Shown piece by piece: positions 23,401 through 33,989 of a stretch of DNA of 64,000 bases (position 1 is the stretch's first letter; every line of letters begins with the position of its first letter). Below the pieces are notes generated by a model. That model saw only the letters and a list, made by a program, of their open reading frames with translations. It was not told the origin of the DNA and ran no database searches. The DNA is from Hermatobates lingyangjiaoensis (Eukaryota; Arthropoda; Insecta; Hemiptera; Hermatobatidae): the NCBI GenBank assembly GCA_026182355.1, contig JAPFBL010000069.1, positions 310,001-374,000 of the forward strand, written 5' to 3'. A program made the position numbers and the translations under genes.

Positions 23401-25120
23401 AATAAAAAATGCAGGTAACTTTTAGTTTAGACTATATAAAAAAACACAATATGTACTGGGTGCAAAATTTCAATCTTTACAATAACTAAAGTGGCGTGAA
23501 AAAAGTAGTTTTCTTGTTTTTTTACATAAAATACTAACTGATCTACCGGTTGGTAGATTATGCCCCGGCGTTTTGATTATGGTCGGTAGATCCCAAAAAA
23601 GAACCCTGATCAACATCAAAATACCGTAGTTAGTTTCCCCAAAAAAGTTATATAAGATCCACATGTTTCTTTGTATCTAAATAACTTCAGTTTTATTTCT
23701 ATAGAAGACAGACAAACAAACTTTGTATTTTATATAAATAATAGTGTCCTTTACATAATGTAATACTACCCAAAACAGTAGGATATATTTTTACATATCT
23801 GATGAATATATCTGGACGAATACGTTTCTGTTTCTTTAATAAATTTCATTATTATGATTATAATGACCTATAGTTGCAACATTTTTAATAACTACACACT
23901 CACACACCTGAACATACATACATGTCTAGTAATTGTCCTAATAGTGTACGATGGCAACAAGTTTCTCTCAAACATATACTATTGAAATTAACAGTAGCTT
24001 CTGCATTTACTTTATTTTTTCTTACTGACGGTTTTCTAGTTTGAAGTGAGTTGCAGGTATTTACCAAAGGAGTTTTGGTAACCACATGAAAGTATGGACC
24101 TTATTGTCCTAAACATATCAAAATAGACTTGGGGTGTCTCAAACCTTGTAAATCTGTCGAGATGTAAATATCGACTTTCTTAATGTAGTCTAAACTCTCC
24201 TTACACTAGATAAAAACAAATATGTGAAAGTACAAATAGTATTACTAAAATATACATTAGAAATGGGTAAAATGTATAAATATGATTATTGAGAGATTAT
24301 ATACAAAAAATAGCACTGCAGCCAATCCTCTTGAGGCATTGTAGAGATTTCCCAAGATTTTTTCCCTATATCTGAATAGCTTGTAAGAATTTAATGCCTT
24401 GTTAGAAAAAGTCACAACGTATAAAAAAAATTTTGATTCAAAGTTAATAAAGAGATGGAAAGATTTTTTACAATATAGGGAATAACAGTAATCCAGTAAT
24501 TGTACTTTTTGATATGATAGGTAAGATTGGAAATCATTAAGATATGTTGTAGTAAAAGGTATAGAGCAAGTTTACTTAAATATCTGTCTTGACTTAAAAA
24601 TATTCAGATATCAGAAACGAATTCCATAAATATTCACAGAATAAATGATTCACAGACTAAGGATTGGGATTGAAGAAAACAAAAATCATGATACAGGATT
24701 TAATGAGATATTGCTCTAGTAAACTACTGGGAACTTGAAGTTTAAATAATGTTTACTTATTAATAAGTCTAGTTGTTATAAATAATTTGATGTCGAGATT
24801 TTAATGGATAATAGAATGAATTATTTTATAAAAATATATGACTTTTGAGAAAGTCCAGAAAGTTGTTCGCAAATTTTATTCTCAACTCCTTTTTTTCTCT
24901 CTATGACAAAAAAAAAGCAGCTAAGAAAGAAAACCACGGTTAAGGTTTTAAAATAGCCCTCTCTATTTGTTTATATTTTGACACACACCTTTAGTGATGG
25001 AGGTGTTCAAAGCAAACAAGTTTTATATTCGTTGTTCATTTTTTTTTTTTTTAAAGTTTAATTTTAGTTATGTTTGTTTTGTTTGTACTTTGCTCCATTA
25101 ATGAAATCTTTATAAATAAA
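20481..25120. other. AT-rich non-coding stretch
   Basis: Long AT-rich region with AAT/ATT runs near 21060 and 21400. A short local repeat of AATTTGGAGTGGTTTAC is at 22624-22668. A Helitron-like terminus string, CTAACTGATCTACCGG, is near 23535. No exon or RNA gene seen. Confidence 0.4.
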
Positions 25121-25124
25121 ATAA

Positions 25125-25560
25125 TGATTTTGTCTGTACATTGCTTAGAACTGACTCATTTCAAGTTTTCTTTACGTTTCATACATTGGAGAAACCGAAT
25201 CCACCCTTAGAAAAATTTCTGTCGGTTTGTCCGCAAAACTTTGTCACAGGTAAACTCAGCTACCATAAGACATATAAAGCTGAAACTTTTACAGTAGATT
25301 TGTGTAGGTCTAACTTAAAATATAGGCTATGAATTGATTGGAAATTCAACGTAGAAGTGAAGTTATGGACGTTTAACGCAAAAATGTTTGTCACAAGTAA
25401 ACTCAGCCACCATAAGACGTAGCGAGCTGAAACATTGGCACTGGATTTGTGTGTGCCTAACTTAAAATATGGGCTCTAAATAGATTATTAATTCAGTACA
25501 GAAGCGAAGTTATGGGGCTTTTAGCTGTATTTTCCTAACTTCACAGACAAGTTTGTTTTG
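25125..25560 (+). mobile_element. Helitron 5'-leader-like sequence with internal tandem repeat
   Basis: TTTCAAGTTTTCTTTACGTT and TCTGTCGGTTTGTCCGCAAA are followed by two tandem copies (25246-25391 and 25392-25520) of a unit with GTAAACTCAGC, CATAAGAC, GCTGAAAC and TTGTGT..CTAACTTAAAATAT. A shorter copy of the same leader is at 26918-27085, ahead of a clear Helitron 3' end, so I take this as leader sequence of the same family. Confidence 0.55.
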
Positions 25561-25734
25561 AAAATACACAGGTGTGGCAAGTAGGTATTGTTAGTTGATT
25601 TTAATTTCAATTGAGCATATGAATATATTGCGTATTTGACATCATTGAAATGGTGTTTCACAGAGTTAAGGATGTACTATCTATTGAGAATAAATGTTTT
25701 GTAAACGAGCAATTCTCAACTCTTAATATGAACA

Positions 25735-26290
25735 GGGAGGAAAAATCAACAAACAAGTTCTTACGCTATATGAAGCCGAGGAAAGAACTTACAAGTCAGT
25801 AAAGAGATTGGATTAGTGACGAAGAAGCAGTTCATTATCTAATTGAATTTCTTGACTCTGAATTTATTTCTCCTGGACTGCCTGCTCATGAGTAAAAACT
25901 TAAAGTAGAGCACCAATCATGCTACAATTTAGTAGCAGTAACAAATTTCATGTTACGAAACATGAGTGCCCCAAAACTGTGCAACGGGACACGACTCTGA
26001 GTTCGTGCTCTACACAGATATGCCATAGAGGCGGACATAATGACTGGATGTGGTATTGGGGAGTCTGTGTGTATACTTCACATACCATTGATTCCGAGCC
26101 ACTGTCTGTTTACGTTGAAATGATTGCAAAGTCGGGTCAGAGTCTATTTCGCAATGACGTTAACTAAGTCGCAAAGGGAGACTTCATCTAACGCAGGAAT
26201 ACAAGGTAGCAAAACCAAGTTTTTCTCACATGGTCAAATGTAGTTTACATGCTCAACGGTCAGAGGTTTCAACTCTTTCTTCTACCATGA
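25735..26290 (+). pseudogene. Helitron helicase (Pif1-like) C-terminal remnant
   Basis: Conceptual translation across several frames gives the signature order of the Helitron Pif1-family helicase. It runs VLTLYEAEERTYKSV, then SDEEAVHYLIEFLDSEFISP with GLPAHE, then NFMLRNMSAPKLCNGTRL, then VRALHRYAIEADIMTGCGIG, and finally FFSHGQM..FTCS, corresponding to the usual FSHGQ..VA.SR motif. Stops follow GLPAHE and GTRL, and frames change several times. The nucleotide-binding (Walker) region and the Rep nuclease domain are absent. The copy is dead; it marks the 3' half of an autonomous Helitron. Confidence 0.88.
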
Positions 26291-26337
26291 ACCTGAAGGA
26301 CAGACAGCTAATGTAGTGTATAAGCTGGAGGCATTTG

Positions 26338-26515
26338 TTTAACACTGTAGTAATAATGGTATTTTCTACTATTCTATAATTTCTAATGACATTTTGAAAT
26401 ACCAAAAATGACGGAACTTCTGATTCCTCCGTGGTATAGCCGAAAGGCAATAGGCACACGACAATAAACCAAAACAGGAACTTCTGATTCCGTCAAAGAC
26501 GGGTACGTTTGCTAT
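26338..26515 (+). mobile_element. Helitron 3' terminus, first copy
   Basis: After ATAATGGTATTTTCTACTAT, the end carries the hairpin CCGTCAAAGACGG (26490-26502) followed by GTACGTTTGCTAT. Helitrons end in a short hairpin 10-12 nt before CTRR. Here the terminal CTAG has become CTAT. It lies directly after the helicase remnant, as expected for one element. Confidence 0.8.
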
Positions 26516-26572
26516 GTATTATATATAACTGTCAACTTTTTTTTAATTTAACATTTGCTTAATAAATACACT

Positions 26573-26935
26573 GGTAATAATGTAAGGTATGGGACCAGAG
26601 TAGCCCAGTGGCTTGCGTGATCGCCGATGACAGTAGTGCAAATGTATTATAAATAAATGTAACAAACAAATATTTTTTTGAATTTAAAATGTGGATAATA
26701 TAAAAGATGGTAATAAAGTAAAGGGATCTAGCCAGGGTTGCCAGTAGCTTGCTTGCTCGCCGATGACAGTAGTGCAAATGTATTATAAATAAACACAACA
26801 AAAATATTTTTTTTTAATTTAATATTTGCGTAATATAAACACTGGTAATAAAGTAAGGTATGGAACCAGAGTAGCCCAGTGGCTTGCGTGCTAGCTTTTG
26901 ACTGGGAGCACGTTAATTAGAACTAACTCATTTCA
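26573..26935 (+). repeat. 135-136-bp tandem repeat, three units
   Basis: Units start at 26573, 26709 and 26844, each opening with GGTAATAA. They continue with an AGTAGCCCAGTGGCTTGC-like block, GATGACAGTAGTGCAAAT and ATTATAAATAA. The block ACCAGAGTAGCCCAGTGGC resembles a tRNA A box, so the units may derive from a tRNA-related SINE, but I see no good B box. The third unit changes sequence before the GATGACAG part. Confidence 0.8.
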
Positions 26936-27248
26936 AGTTTTCTTTACGTTTCATACTTCAGAGTAGCCACATGTACCCTTAGAATAATTTCTGTCTGTCG
27001 GTTTGTCCACAAAATATTGCTACCATAAGACATATAAAGCTGAAACATTGATTGTAGATTTGTGTATGTCTAACTTAAAATCTAATCTTTGTATACAGAG
27101 GCTTTTTTTTTAGCACTGTACTAATAATGGTATTTTCTACTATTCTATAACTTCTAATTGTAGTATTAGTATAATACTATAATTGATATTTTGGAATACC
27201 AAGTATAATAGAATTTTTGATTCCGTCAAAGACGGGTACGTTTGCTAG
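26918..27248 (+). mobile_element. short non-autonomous Helitron
   Basis: It opens with the leader also seen at 25145 (AACTCATTTCAAGTTTTC, then TCGGTTTGTCC) and contains CATAAGACATATAAAGCTGA. It ends with the hairpin CCGTCAAAGACGG (27223-27235) and GTACGTTTGCTAG, exactly CTAG at 27245-27248, followed by T as expected for insertion at AT. There is no coding sequence. Confidence 0.8.
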
Positions 27249-28860
27249 TTAAGAACTATAAGTGAATTAAGTGTTATTGTTTCTAACTCCCTCTCCTATA
27301 TACTTTCACGTCTAGTGCTGATAGTTTCTTGCTAAGTTTGTACATGGTAGTTTCATTTTAACGAATTCCGATTCACCTGAAATCTAGTTTAGATTTTCAA
27401 GAACACTAAATTGACAAATCACCTATACCAGTATTTTATTATTATTAAAATTAATAATACTTATAATATTACTAATAATTATTAAAATTAATAATAATAA
27501 AATAAACTCAAATTATTATATTATTATTATTAATTTTCATTAATTAGTATTAATTATTATTAATTTTCACACGGATGAAACCTTGTAGTCTGCTATTATA
27601 TCATATAAATAGTTTTGTTTTTCATTGAAAACCAAAGTATTAACTATTTTATTTTATAATATTTTCCAAAATATATGATATTATGCCTGAATATCATATG
27701 TTTTGCTTGGAAATTGTGGAAACAAATAAGATTATTCACATTCAAAGGGATGACATTTAAATATTTCTTTATTCTATAGTCTGAACAGTGTCTTGATTTT
27801 TATGTTATGAGGTACCGCTAATTTTTTAATTTTTCCTTTCATGATAATGGAGGAGGCACTGTTTTTGTATTATACTATAGATAATACCATTTTATACCTG
27901 AAACTGATATTATACCCAAGTGTAGTTTTCACAGTGAAAATGCACGGCATACTTTTTTGGGTACTGTTGGCCAAACCCAAACAGAAAACCAAGAAAGAAC
28001 ATTTATTGTTTATTTTATAAATTTGATCCCATTTGTATGATATTTATTAGAATTGGAAATTTCGGAAATTTTAAATGAATGTTGGTTCATTAATTACTAT
28101 AGTTTTGTATTGAATATTAATTGATGCAGAAAGAAATTTTGTTTTATAAACAAAACTTGTGTCAATTTCATTTAAAACTTCTATTTTCAACTGACAAGTC
28201 ATTAAGAATAACCAAATCCAATCATAAAACCAATCAGTAAAATATGTGTAGTTATAACATTTGTCTCTGTTATACTATACCACTTCAGTTGAGAGAAAAC
28301 TGTATTATATGAACCCTTTGAAAAAATAGTGATTGACTCTTTCCTGATTAAACTTTTCTAGATAACTAGATCACAGAGATGGAAATTTTTCAATGTTTGT
28401 ATTTTAGATAAGTATTTCTGAAAGATTTAATAAAAAATGAATAAAATTCAATTAAATATAATGAATCTTGAAAACATATTATGGAAAATTCAGTAATAGT
28501 CGTTAATGAGTTTTGTCATTTCGTATAGTTTCTTATTCTTTATTTTACCGATGGAATTTGAAATTTCAGTTAAAAACCAACAATTAAGGAAGTCAGGTTT
28601 ATTTTAAAAATAAATGAAGGATTTAGGATTGAAATTGATGGCTTGAAAACTAATTATTGCTAATTTTATAATTCCTTTATTGTAATATTTAAATTAAAAT
28701 GCTAGAGTATTTAAATTTTAAACAACACTTCTTGGTAGCTTAACAATTTTGTTAATTGAATGTGATAAGTCCTATTAATTATTGTGCCAATTGAGTTGCT
28801 GTGAGGATAGCTAATGGATGAAATAAATTGTGCTGTGTCAGTAATTTCTCTTATAGAATA
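27249..28860. other. AT-rich stretch with ATT/AAT array
   Basis: 27430-27575 is a low-complexity ATT/AAT region with self-complementary segments. The rest is AT-rich with nothing I can support. Confidence 0.45.
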
Positions 28861-28936
28861 GTTGTTAGAAAGTTAAAGTATGTTGAATGGATGTAGTTAT
28901 GGTTGAGGGTAGTTTGAGTTGGGTTGAGGTAGGTCC

Positions 28937-29070
28937 ATAAGGTAACGCTGCGTGGTGACGGATGTGCGAACTAGTCCGGATGTCCCCCACCCAGATACCG
29001 AATGCTCCTTCATCGACTTCCTTCGCTTGGGTGTGGCGTTCCAACATCTGTCTTGTATTGGACCATCGTC
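28937..29070. other. GC-richer island, possible exon, strand unclear
   Basis: This 130-bp block stands out by GC content. The minus strand is open from 29077 to 28865 (RGRWSNTRQMLERHTQAKE, then GAFGIWVGDIRTSSHIRHH). A plus frame reads TDVRTSPDVPHPDTECSF then IDFLRLGVAFQHLSCIGP. Neither has convincing splice signals, and the + frame does not follow exon 3 from an obvious acceptor. It could be an exon of either strand or an old repeat. Confidence 0.25.
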
Positions 29071-29209
29071 CTCTCAATCACATAATCATCTTGCAATCAT
29101 ATTGAAATAAACCTTGTAATAATTATTTCAGACAAATTTTTGAGAAAATGATTCTGCAAGCTGTTTAGAATTATGTAAAGTAAGTTTTTCCTAAAAACCG
29201 TTTTTACTA

Positions 29210-29425
29210 ATGACGTCAACATCTAAACTTATCCCCTCCAAGAAACAACTTTATGACTCAGCGGAAACTTCTAGAAAAACTTGCGACTGCATACAAATGC
29301 CAAGACTGCTTCCTTTCTGGGAATTACTTTTCATTCAGCTTCTTTCAGCACTTGTTCACTCTGAATCACGCCAACTAGAAATCACTCCTGCTCCAACCGT
29401 AACCTATTTCTTGATGATTCATTGA
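29210..29425 (+). other. unassigned open region
   Basis: Two + frames are open: one from an ATG at 29210 (71 codons, MTSTSKLIPSKKQLYDSAE), and one containing TQRKLLEKLATAYKCQDC. There is no recognisable domain, and the sequence is less AT-rich than its flanks. Confidence 0.15.
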
Positions 29426-29429
29426 ATTT

Positions 29430-30900
29430 CACAAATTTATATGAATAATCAAAGTTGACTAGAAGTCTGTTGAAGCTCCAATGCAAAACAAAATATTAGA
29501 CTCTAAATTTAAATAAGATGAAACTAAGAGATACATAATTTTCACATTGTGTCATCTCTTTATTATGGCATGTTCCAACGATTATTTAATCGTTGATGAC
29601 GATTTATTCATATATATGAGGCATTATTTAAATAAATAAATATGTCCATCAAAATTTTATTGGATGTATATAATTTAACTTAAAAATAAAATATTTTATT
29701 TCATTTTGATAAAAACAAAATCATTTAGTAGTTTTAAGTGATTTTATCTTATCTTATATTTACATATAAACTACTATCTCTAGTATTCCTTGTGACATCT
29801 AAATTTAAATATATTTCAAATCTTTTCAAGAAAATGTGATTGAACTGTTTAAAACATAATTTTAAAACTAACCACAAGTGGACTTGTTTTAATATCTAAT
29901 GTTGCTTTATATATATCATTATTAATCTACAGCCAGTCTTATTCACTTATATTTAAAACTTCTCGAGTTAAAATTGTCTTCGAAAAATGTCTAAAGTTGA
30001 GATTTTGCTGGTCATGGGAATGAGTTGTGAAACCGCCTTTGATGCAAAATTTGGTAAATCACTTTATTGATGTGATAGATTTAGTTGATAGCACAATTCA
30101 AACAAATTTCCAGTGTACTTGAAATTTAGTTCATGTAAACAAAAAATACAGAAATGACAAAGCATATACACTACTATTTGGAGAGAATAAGCTGTTAATT
30201 TTTTATTATTATTAATAATAAAAATAATACTATTAACATTAATAATACATAGTTTTATTATTAAACGCAGATTTGTTCAGTGATGTGAAGCGAGGGTGAA
30301 CTGCTGGTATCGTATAAAGAGTGCCATATGGAATATTGTTTGTATGGTGATCTGTCATAATTCAAGTGAAGACGGCTCAAGATAAGTTGTTAAGACACTG
30401 CACGGGTAGACTGTAATTCAGAACAGATTTCAATGGCATGCGTTAATAAAATGTTATTGTGTAGTTGTAACAGAATCTAGTGTAATAATTTGCTCTACTG
30501 ATAAAACATGTTCATAGTAGATTGTAAATCCAAACAAAGTACTAAGTATGCCAATTTTAATTAATCTTTTTATTATTTTGGGTCTGGCTAATTCAATATA
30601 GAATGAATAGCTGAATTGTACACATTATTTTGTATTAATTAATGTTAATATTAATAAGATTTGTATCAAGTACTGTAAGTATAATTAAAGTCTAGAAATA
30701 CAAAAAAAATTTATAATTAAACTAGAAAATACAAAAAAGAGACTAACACTATCTATGGTTTCTGTTCTTGTAAAACATGTTCTAACCTGAAATGAAAATT
30801 TGACTAAATTATCCAAAGAATCATTCAAATTAATAGTTCAGATTACATTGATGATTTATATCTGTTGTATAGTCCTGATGTATATTTCTATCTGTCATTA
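29430..30900. other. AT-rich stretch, nothing seen
   Basis: Low-complexity ATT/AAT near 30200-30250. No feature that I can support. Confidence 0.4.
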
Positions 30901-30903
30901 CAT

Positions 30904-30948
30904 GTGACAACGTCTAAACCACAGCAAGAAAATCAAAAAAATGATTTT
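30904..30948 (+). repeat. HP-1 left-arm fragment
   Basis: ACGTCTAAACCACAGCAAGA and AAATCAAAAAAATG match the outer inner-arm part of HP-1. The rest is lost and replaced by T-rich sequence and a TA/TAA-rich tract (30979-31035). Confidence 0.5.
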
Positions 30949-30978
30949 TTTTTTGCTTTTTTGCAATATATTCTTTTA

Positions 30979-31035
30979 GATATATATATATATAATATAT
31001 ATATAATATATATATAATTTATATATAATTTATAT
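30979..31035. repeat. (TA)n-rich low-complexity tract
   Basis: Runs of TATATA interrupted every 12-15 bp by an extra A or T (TATATATAATATATAT pattern). Confidence 0.85.
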
Positions 31036-31169
31036 GATATCAGCGGAGAATGACTCCATGGATGATGAAAACGCGTGTCACGTAGACTTTGATGAGAGCA
31101 GAAGCCTCCAACTGGAAAAAATGAGTCAATCTTAGTTTGGTCCTTATCAACCAATCGTTATGATATATA

Positions 31170-31380
31170 CAATTAAAAGAAACGGTCCAGCGGACTTTTT
31201 TAAATAAAATAAATTCAAATACGAAGGAAATCACACAGAAAGACACATGTACATAACTACACATCGATATTTCGACCATCGTCGGGTCACCCTTCGCTCT
31301 TCACACCTCCTGATGACGACGATGGTCGAAATATCGATGTGAGTTATGTCTGTGTGTTTCCTTCGTTTTGGATATATTTT
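31170..31380. repeat. HP-2 foldback element, tail on left
   Basis: The left side begins with the outer extension CAATTAAAAGAAACGGTCCA and GCGGACTTTTTTAAAT. The arms carry ACATCGATATTTCGACCATC on the left and CTCCTGATGACGACGATGGT, then CGAAATATCG, on the right. The right side stops at the (TA)n tract without the extension. A small deletion in the left arm removes the complement of CTGATGA (left has CGTCGGGTCACCC). Confidence 0.9.
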
Positions 31381-31397
31381 ATATATATATATATATA

Positions 31398-31528
31398 TAA
31401 AGATTTCACATAAACACTTAAAATAAATATCAATGATCAAACTACAATATGAAATGGGAAAACAAGACCATTTGTTTGTTTAAAACAAGTCCATTTGTTT
31501 TCCCATTTCATACTGTGGTTTGATCATG
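31398..31528. repeat. HP-1 foldback, core deleted, tail on left
   Basis: The left outer extension AAGATTTCACATAAACACTT is followed by TATCAATGATCAAACTAC. The right side keeps TTTCCCATTTCATACTGTGG. The ribozyme-like core is missing, replaced by a short junction (CATTTGTTTGTTTAAAAC). Confidence 0.8.
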
Positions 31529-31541
31529 TATATATATATAT

Positions 31542-31630
31542 AAATTTCACATAAACACTTAAAATAACAATGAATGATAAAACTACCATATGAAATGGGG
31601 GAACAAGACCATTTGTGTGTTTAAAACAAA
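31542..31630 (+). repeat. HP-1 left arm, core deleted
   Basis: A second copy of the same core-deleted left arm, including the CATTTGTGTGTTTAAAAC junction. It looks like a tandem duplicate of 31398-31490. Confidence 0.75.
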
Positions 31631-31632
31631 TA

Positions 31633-31829
31633 TGTAACAAGATTTCATATAACCACGTGAAATAACAATCGATGATCAAACCACAATATCAATAGGGAAA
31701 AAAAGACTAAGACCTTGCAACCGTAATATGCGGTCTTTGTCAGTTGGGTTTTTGACTCTGACGAAGACCGCTTGTTACGGTTAAAAGATCTTAGTCTTCT
31801 TTCCCTTTTCATATTGTGGTTTGATCATA
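31633..31829. repeat. HP-1 foldback element, tail on left
   Basis: The left extension is AACAAGATTTCATATAACCA. Full arms carry AAGACCTTGCAACCGTAATA on the left and CTCTGACGAAGACCGCTTGT then TACGGTTAAAAGATC on the right. The right side ends TTTGATCATATATA with no extension. Confidence 0.9.
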
Positions 31830-32640
31830 TATATAGCTCAGTCGCTACTCTTCCTCGCTGCTGGACTACGCCTCCTTATGAGGATTATTGATACTGAAGT
31901 GAAATGCGTCAATGCCCATCATTGTGTTGCTTTTGTAATTAGTCATGTAAAACTATGCTATACATAGTTATAAGTTATGATCCCTATAAAGGAAACATAA
32001 CTGCACTGCGTAATATTCGACCAAAAAAATCTGCATAAAAGATGATTTGTTCAATCAAACATGGATACATATAATAATGAGCTGAACTATTTAGAATTTG
32101 GAAGGTATTCCAAGTTCAAATTAAACTCTCAATTAATTACAATTGTCTTAATTACGTTGATAATTATTAATTAAATAATTATTATTAATAATTAAAATTA
32201 ATTATTAATCAACATTTTGATATTTAAAGTATTTCTCATTTTGTTATGGAAATCAATGCATATTTTAGTGAGTAATTTGTTTATAATGGTTTTTTCCACG
32301 AATGTGAATTCTTTATTATATAAAGCGCATATCTATTCTCGGTTTGAGTATATTATCAATTTCAAGAATACTGATCTCCTGTCGACCGTCAGTACCAGTT
32401 TATTTCTGGTGACTCATTTTCTTATCTTCTGTGATTGTGTCATCGGGTTCATTATCAGTCTTGCCATTGACTCCATGTTTTAATACTGTTTTATCGATCT
32501 TATAAATCATACTACTAAGTCATGCAATCTAGTGCTCGGGTTTGGGTCAGCTGTAGTATTGGTCTAATTATTACTACAGTGGTATCATCAAGCCAGATGT
32601 TGTGTGCTGTCCGCCAGTCAATAGTAAACACATCTAGGTT
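31830..32640. other. AT-rich stretch, nothing firm
   Basis: 31835-31920 is slightly GC-richer with no repeat I recognise. An ATT/AAT tract lies at 32160-32210. No supported gene. Confidence 0.4.
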
Positions 32641-32644
32641 GGTT

Positions 32645-33240
32645 TAAGTTACATGTCAGTACCACAAGGGAACATATATAGGCCAAAAATTTGCCCTTTG
32701 TGATACCACACAGTGAAGATTGATTCTACATCGGGAGTCCTAATTTTGCCTAGGTTAGGTTAGGTTGCAGTGGCAGTCCAACAAGGGAACACACTTAAGC
32801 CGAGCATTGGCCCTTTGTGATACCACACAATGAAGATTGATTCTACAGTGGGAGTCCTAAATTTTGCCAAACTCAAGTGTATTTAGAGTAGGGATCTTTA
32901 ACGAGAACGTGACATCGTACAGGCTTGGGACCGATAGTTTAACGTCCTTTTCCGAGGTGGGGATCGAACCCTGGTCCTATCAGTTCGGAGGCGAGCTGAA
33001 CGTAACCACTGAGCTAGCCTGACTCCTAATTTTGCCTAAGTCAAGTGTATTTCGAGAAAGGATTTTTAACGAATACGTGACATCGTACAGGCTCGGGACC
33101 GACGGCTCAATTCCTCTCCAAGGTCCAACGATTTATTTACCTCCCGCATGAATAAATCGAGGACTAGAGTCGGTACTGAACTCTGGACTTACCAGACTAT
33201 AGGTGAGCATATTGTCATAGCTGCTCTGACCCCCAAACAC
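32645..33240 (-). repeat. tRNA-derived SINE, three partial copies head to tail
   Basis: On the minus strand the middle copy has an A box, GGCTAGCTCAGTGG (33020 to 33007), and a B box, GGTTCGATCC (32970 to 32961), typical of a tRNA-derived Pol III promoter. A body of about 190 bp follows. A second body and diverged head occupy 33023-33240, and a tail-only piece lies at 32645-32753. The body motif CCCTTTGTGATACCACACA occurs twice, at 32694 and 32811. The tail carries CCTAACCTAACC on the minus strand. Confidence 0.85.
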
Positions 33241-33529
33241 ACCTAAAACTTCAGTTTATTTTGAATCAATCAAACATTTGATTAACACTAGAACTATTAT
33301 AACAAGTATAAAAGCTACTTTTTACAAAGAAAGCTTATATTTTTCATTTTTATTCATGGTTGGACTTATACTGTTTTTGCAATTTATTGTTGACTCCGTT
33401 TCTAGATATATTTCGAGACAAATTTGAAGCTTTAATTTTTTTTTCTTTTTTTGAGAGTTCATTATAAATAAAGTGTAGACTAATACTTCGAATCATGAAC
33501 AAAGTCACCACATAAACAGAATAAGAAAA

Positions 33530-33620
33530 ACAGAAATGAGAAGTCAATCATATAAGTCTGAAGAAGAACTCTTCTTGTTCGAAACGCGTTGTGTTGTTGG
33601 TAAAACTTCCTTTACAAGAT
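33530..33620 (+). repeat. HP-4 right arm alone
   Basis: GTCTGAAGAAGAACTCTTCT then TGTTCGAAACGCGTTGTG gives CTGAAGA, A, a GAAC..GTTC stem, then GAAA. No left arm is visible upstream. Confidence 0.7.
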
Positions 33621-33689
33621 ACTTTGACCATAATTTTTAATTATAATTATAATTTTTTATTATAATTAAAATACAGCATACAGGCGGAA

Positions 33690-33988
33690 TATGTGTGTCA
33701 TTTATCATTTAGCACCTCTTTTAGTTATGGCTGAGCCACTTATGGGGTTGATTTCTACATCGAGAGCCCTAAATTTTGACTAACTCAAACGTATGTAGAA
33801 TAAGGACCTTTACCCAGTACCTGACATTGTGATGATGGCTCGGGACTGACAGCTTAAAATCCTCTCTGAGGGATGACGTGTTCAGATGTATTCACTAAAC
33901 TGCGTGAAAAAATCGAGGGTCAGAGAATCAAACCCGCATCTACCAGTCCAGAGGCGAGTTCACAACCCACTGTGCTACCCCGACCTCT
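33690..33988 (-). repeat. tRNA-derived SINE copy
   Basis: On the minus strand the A box, GGGGTAGCACAGTGGG, lies at 33981-33966 and the B box, GGGTTTGATTC, at 33935-33925. The body matches the 32754-33022 copy (AAATTTTGACTAACTCAAAC, TGACATTGTGATGATGGCTC). It is more diverged than the copy at 32.9 kb. Confidence 0.8.
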
Positions 33989-33989
33989 T

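Noticed and set aside
29210..29425. Small protein gene starting at an ATG
   Set aside because: Two frames are equally open and nothing supports a start, splice site or family; left as an unassigned region.
32750..32775. TTAGG telomere-type repeats (also near 46626)
   Set aside because: Only two units, and they recur at the same place in the SINE tail, so they belong to the SINE.
33007..33020. Functional tRNA gene
   Set aside because: A and B boxes are present but the cloverleaf is not complete and a SINE body follows; it is a tRNA-derived SINE head.
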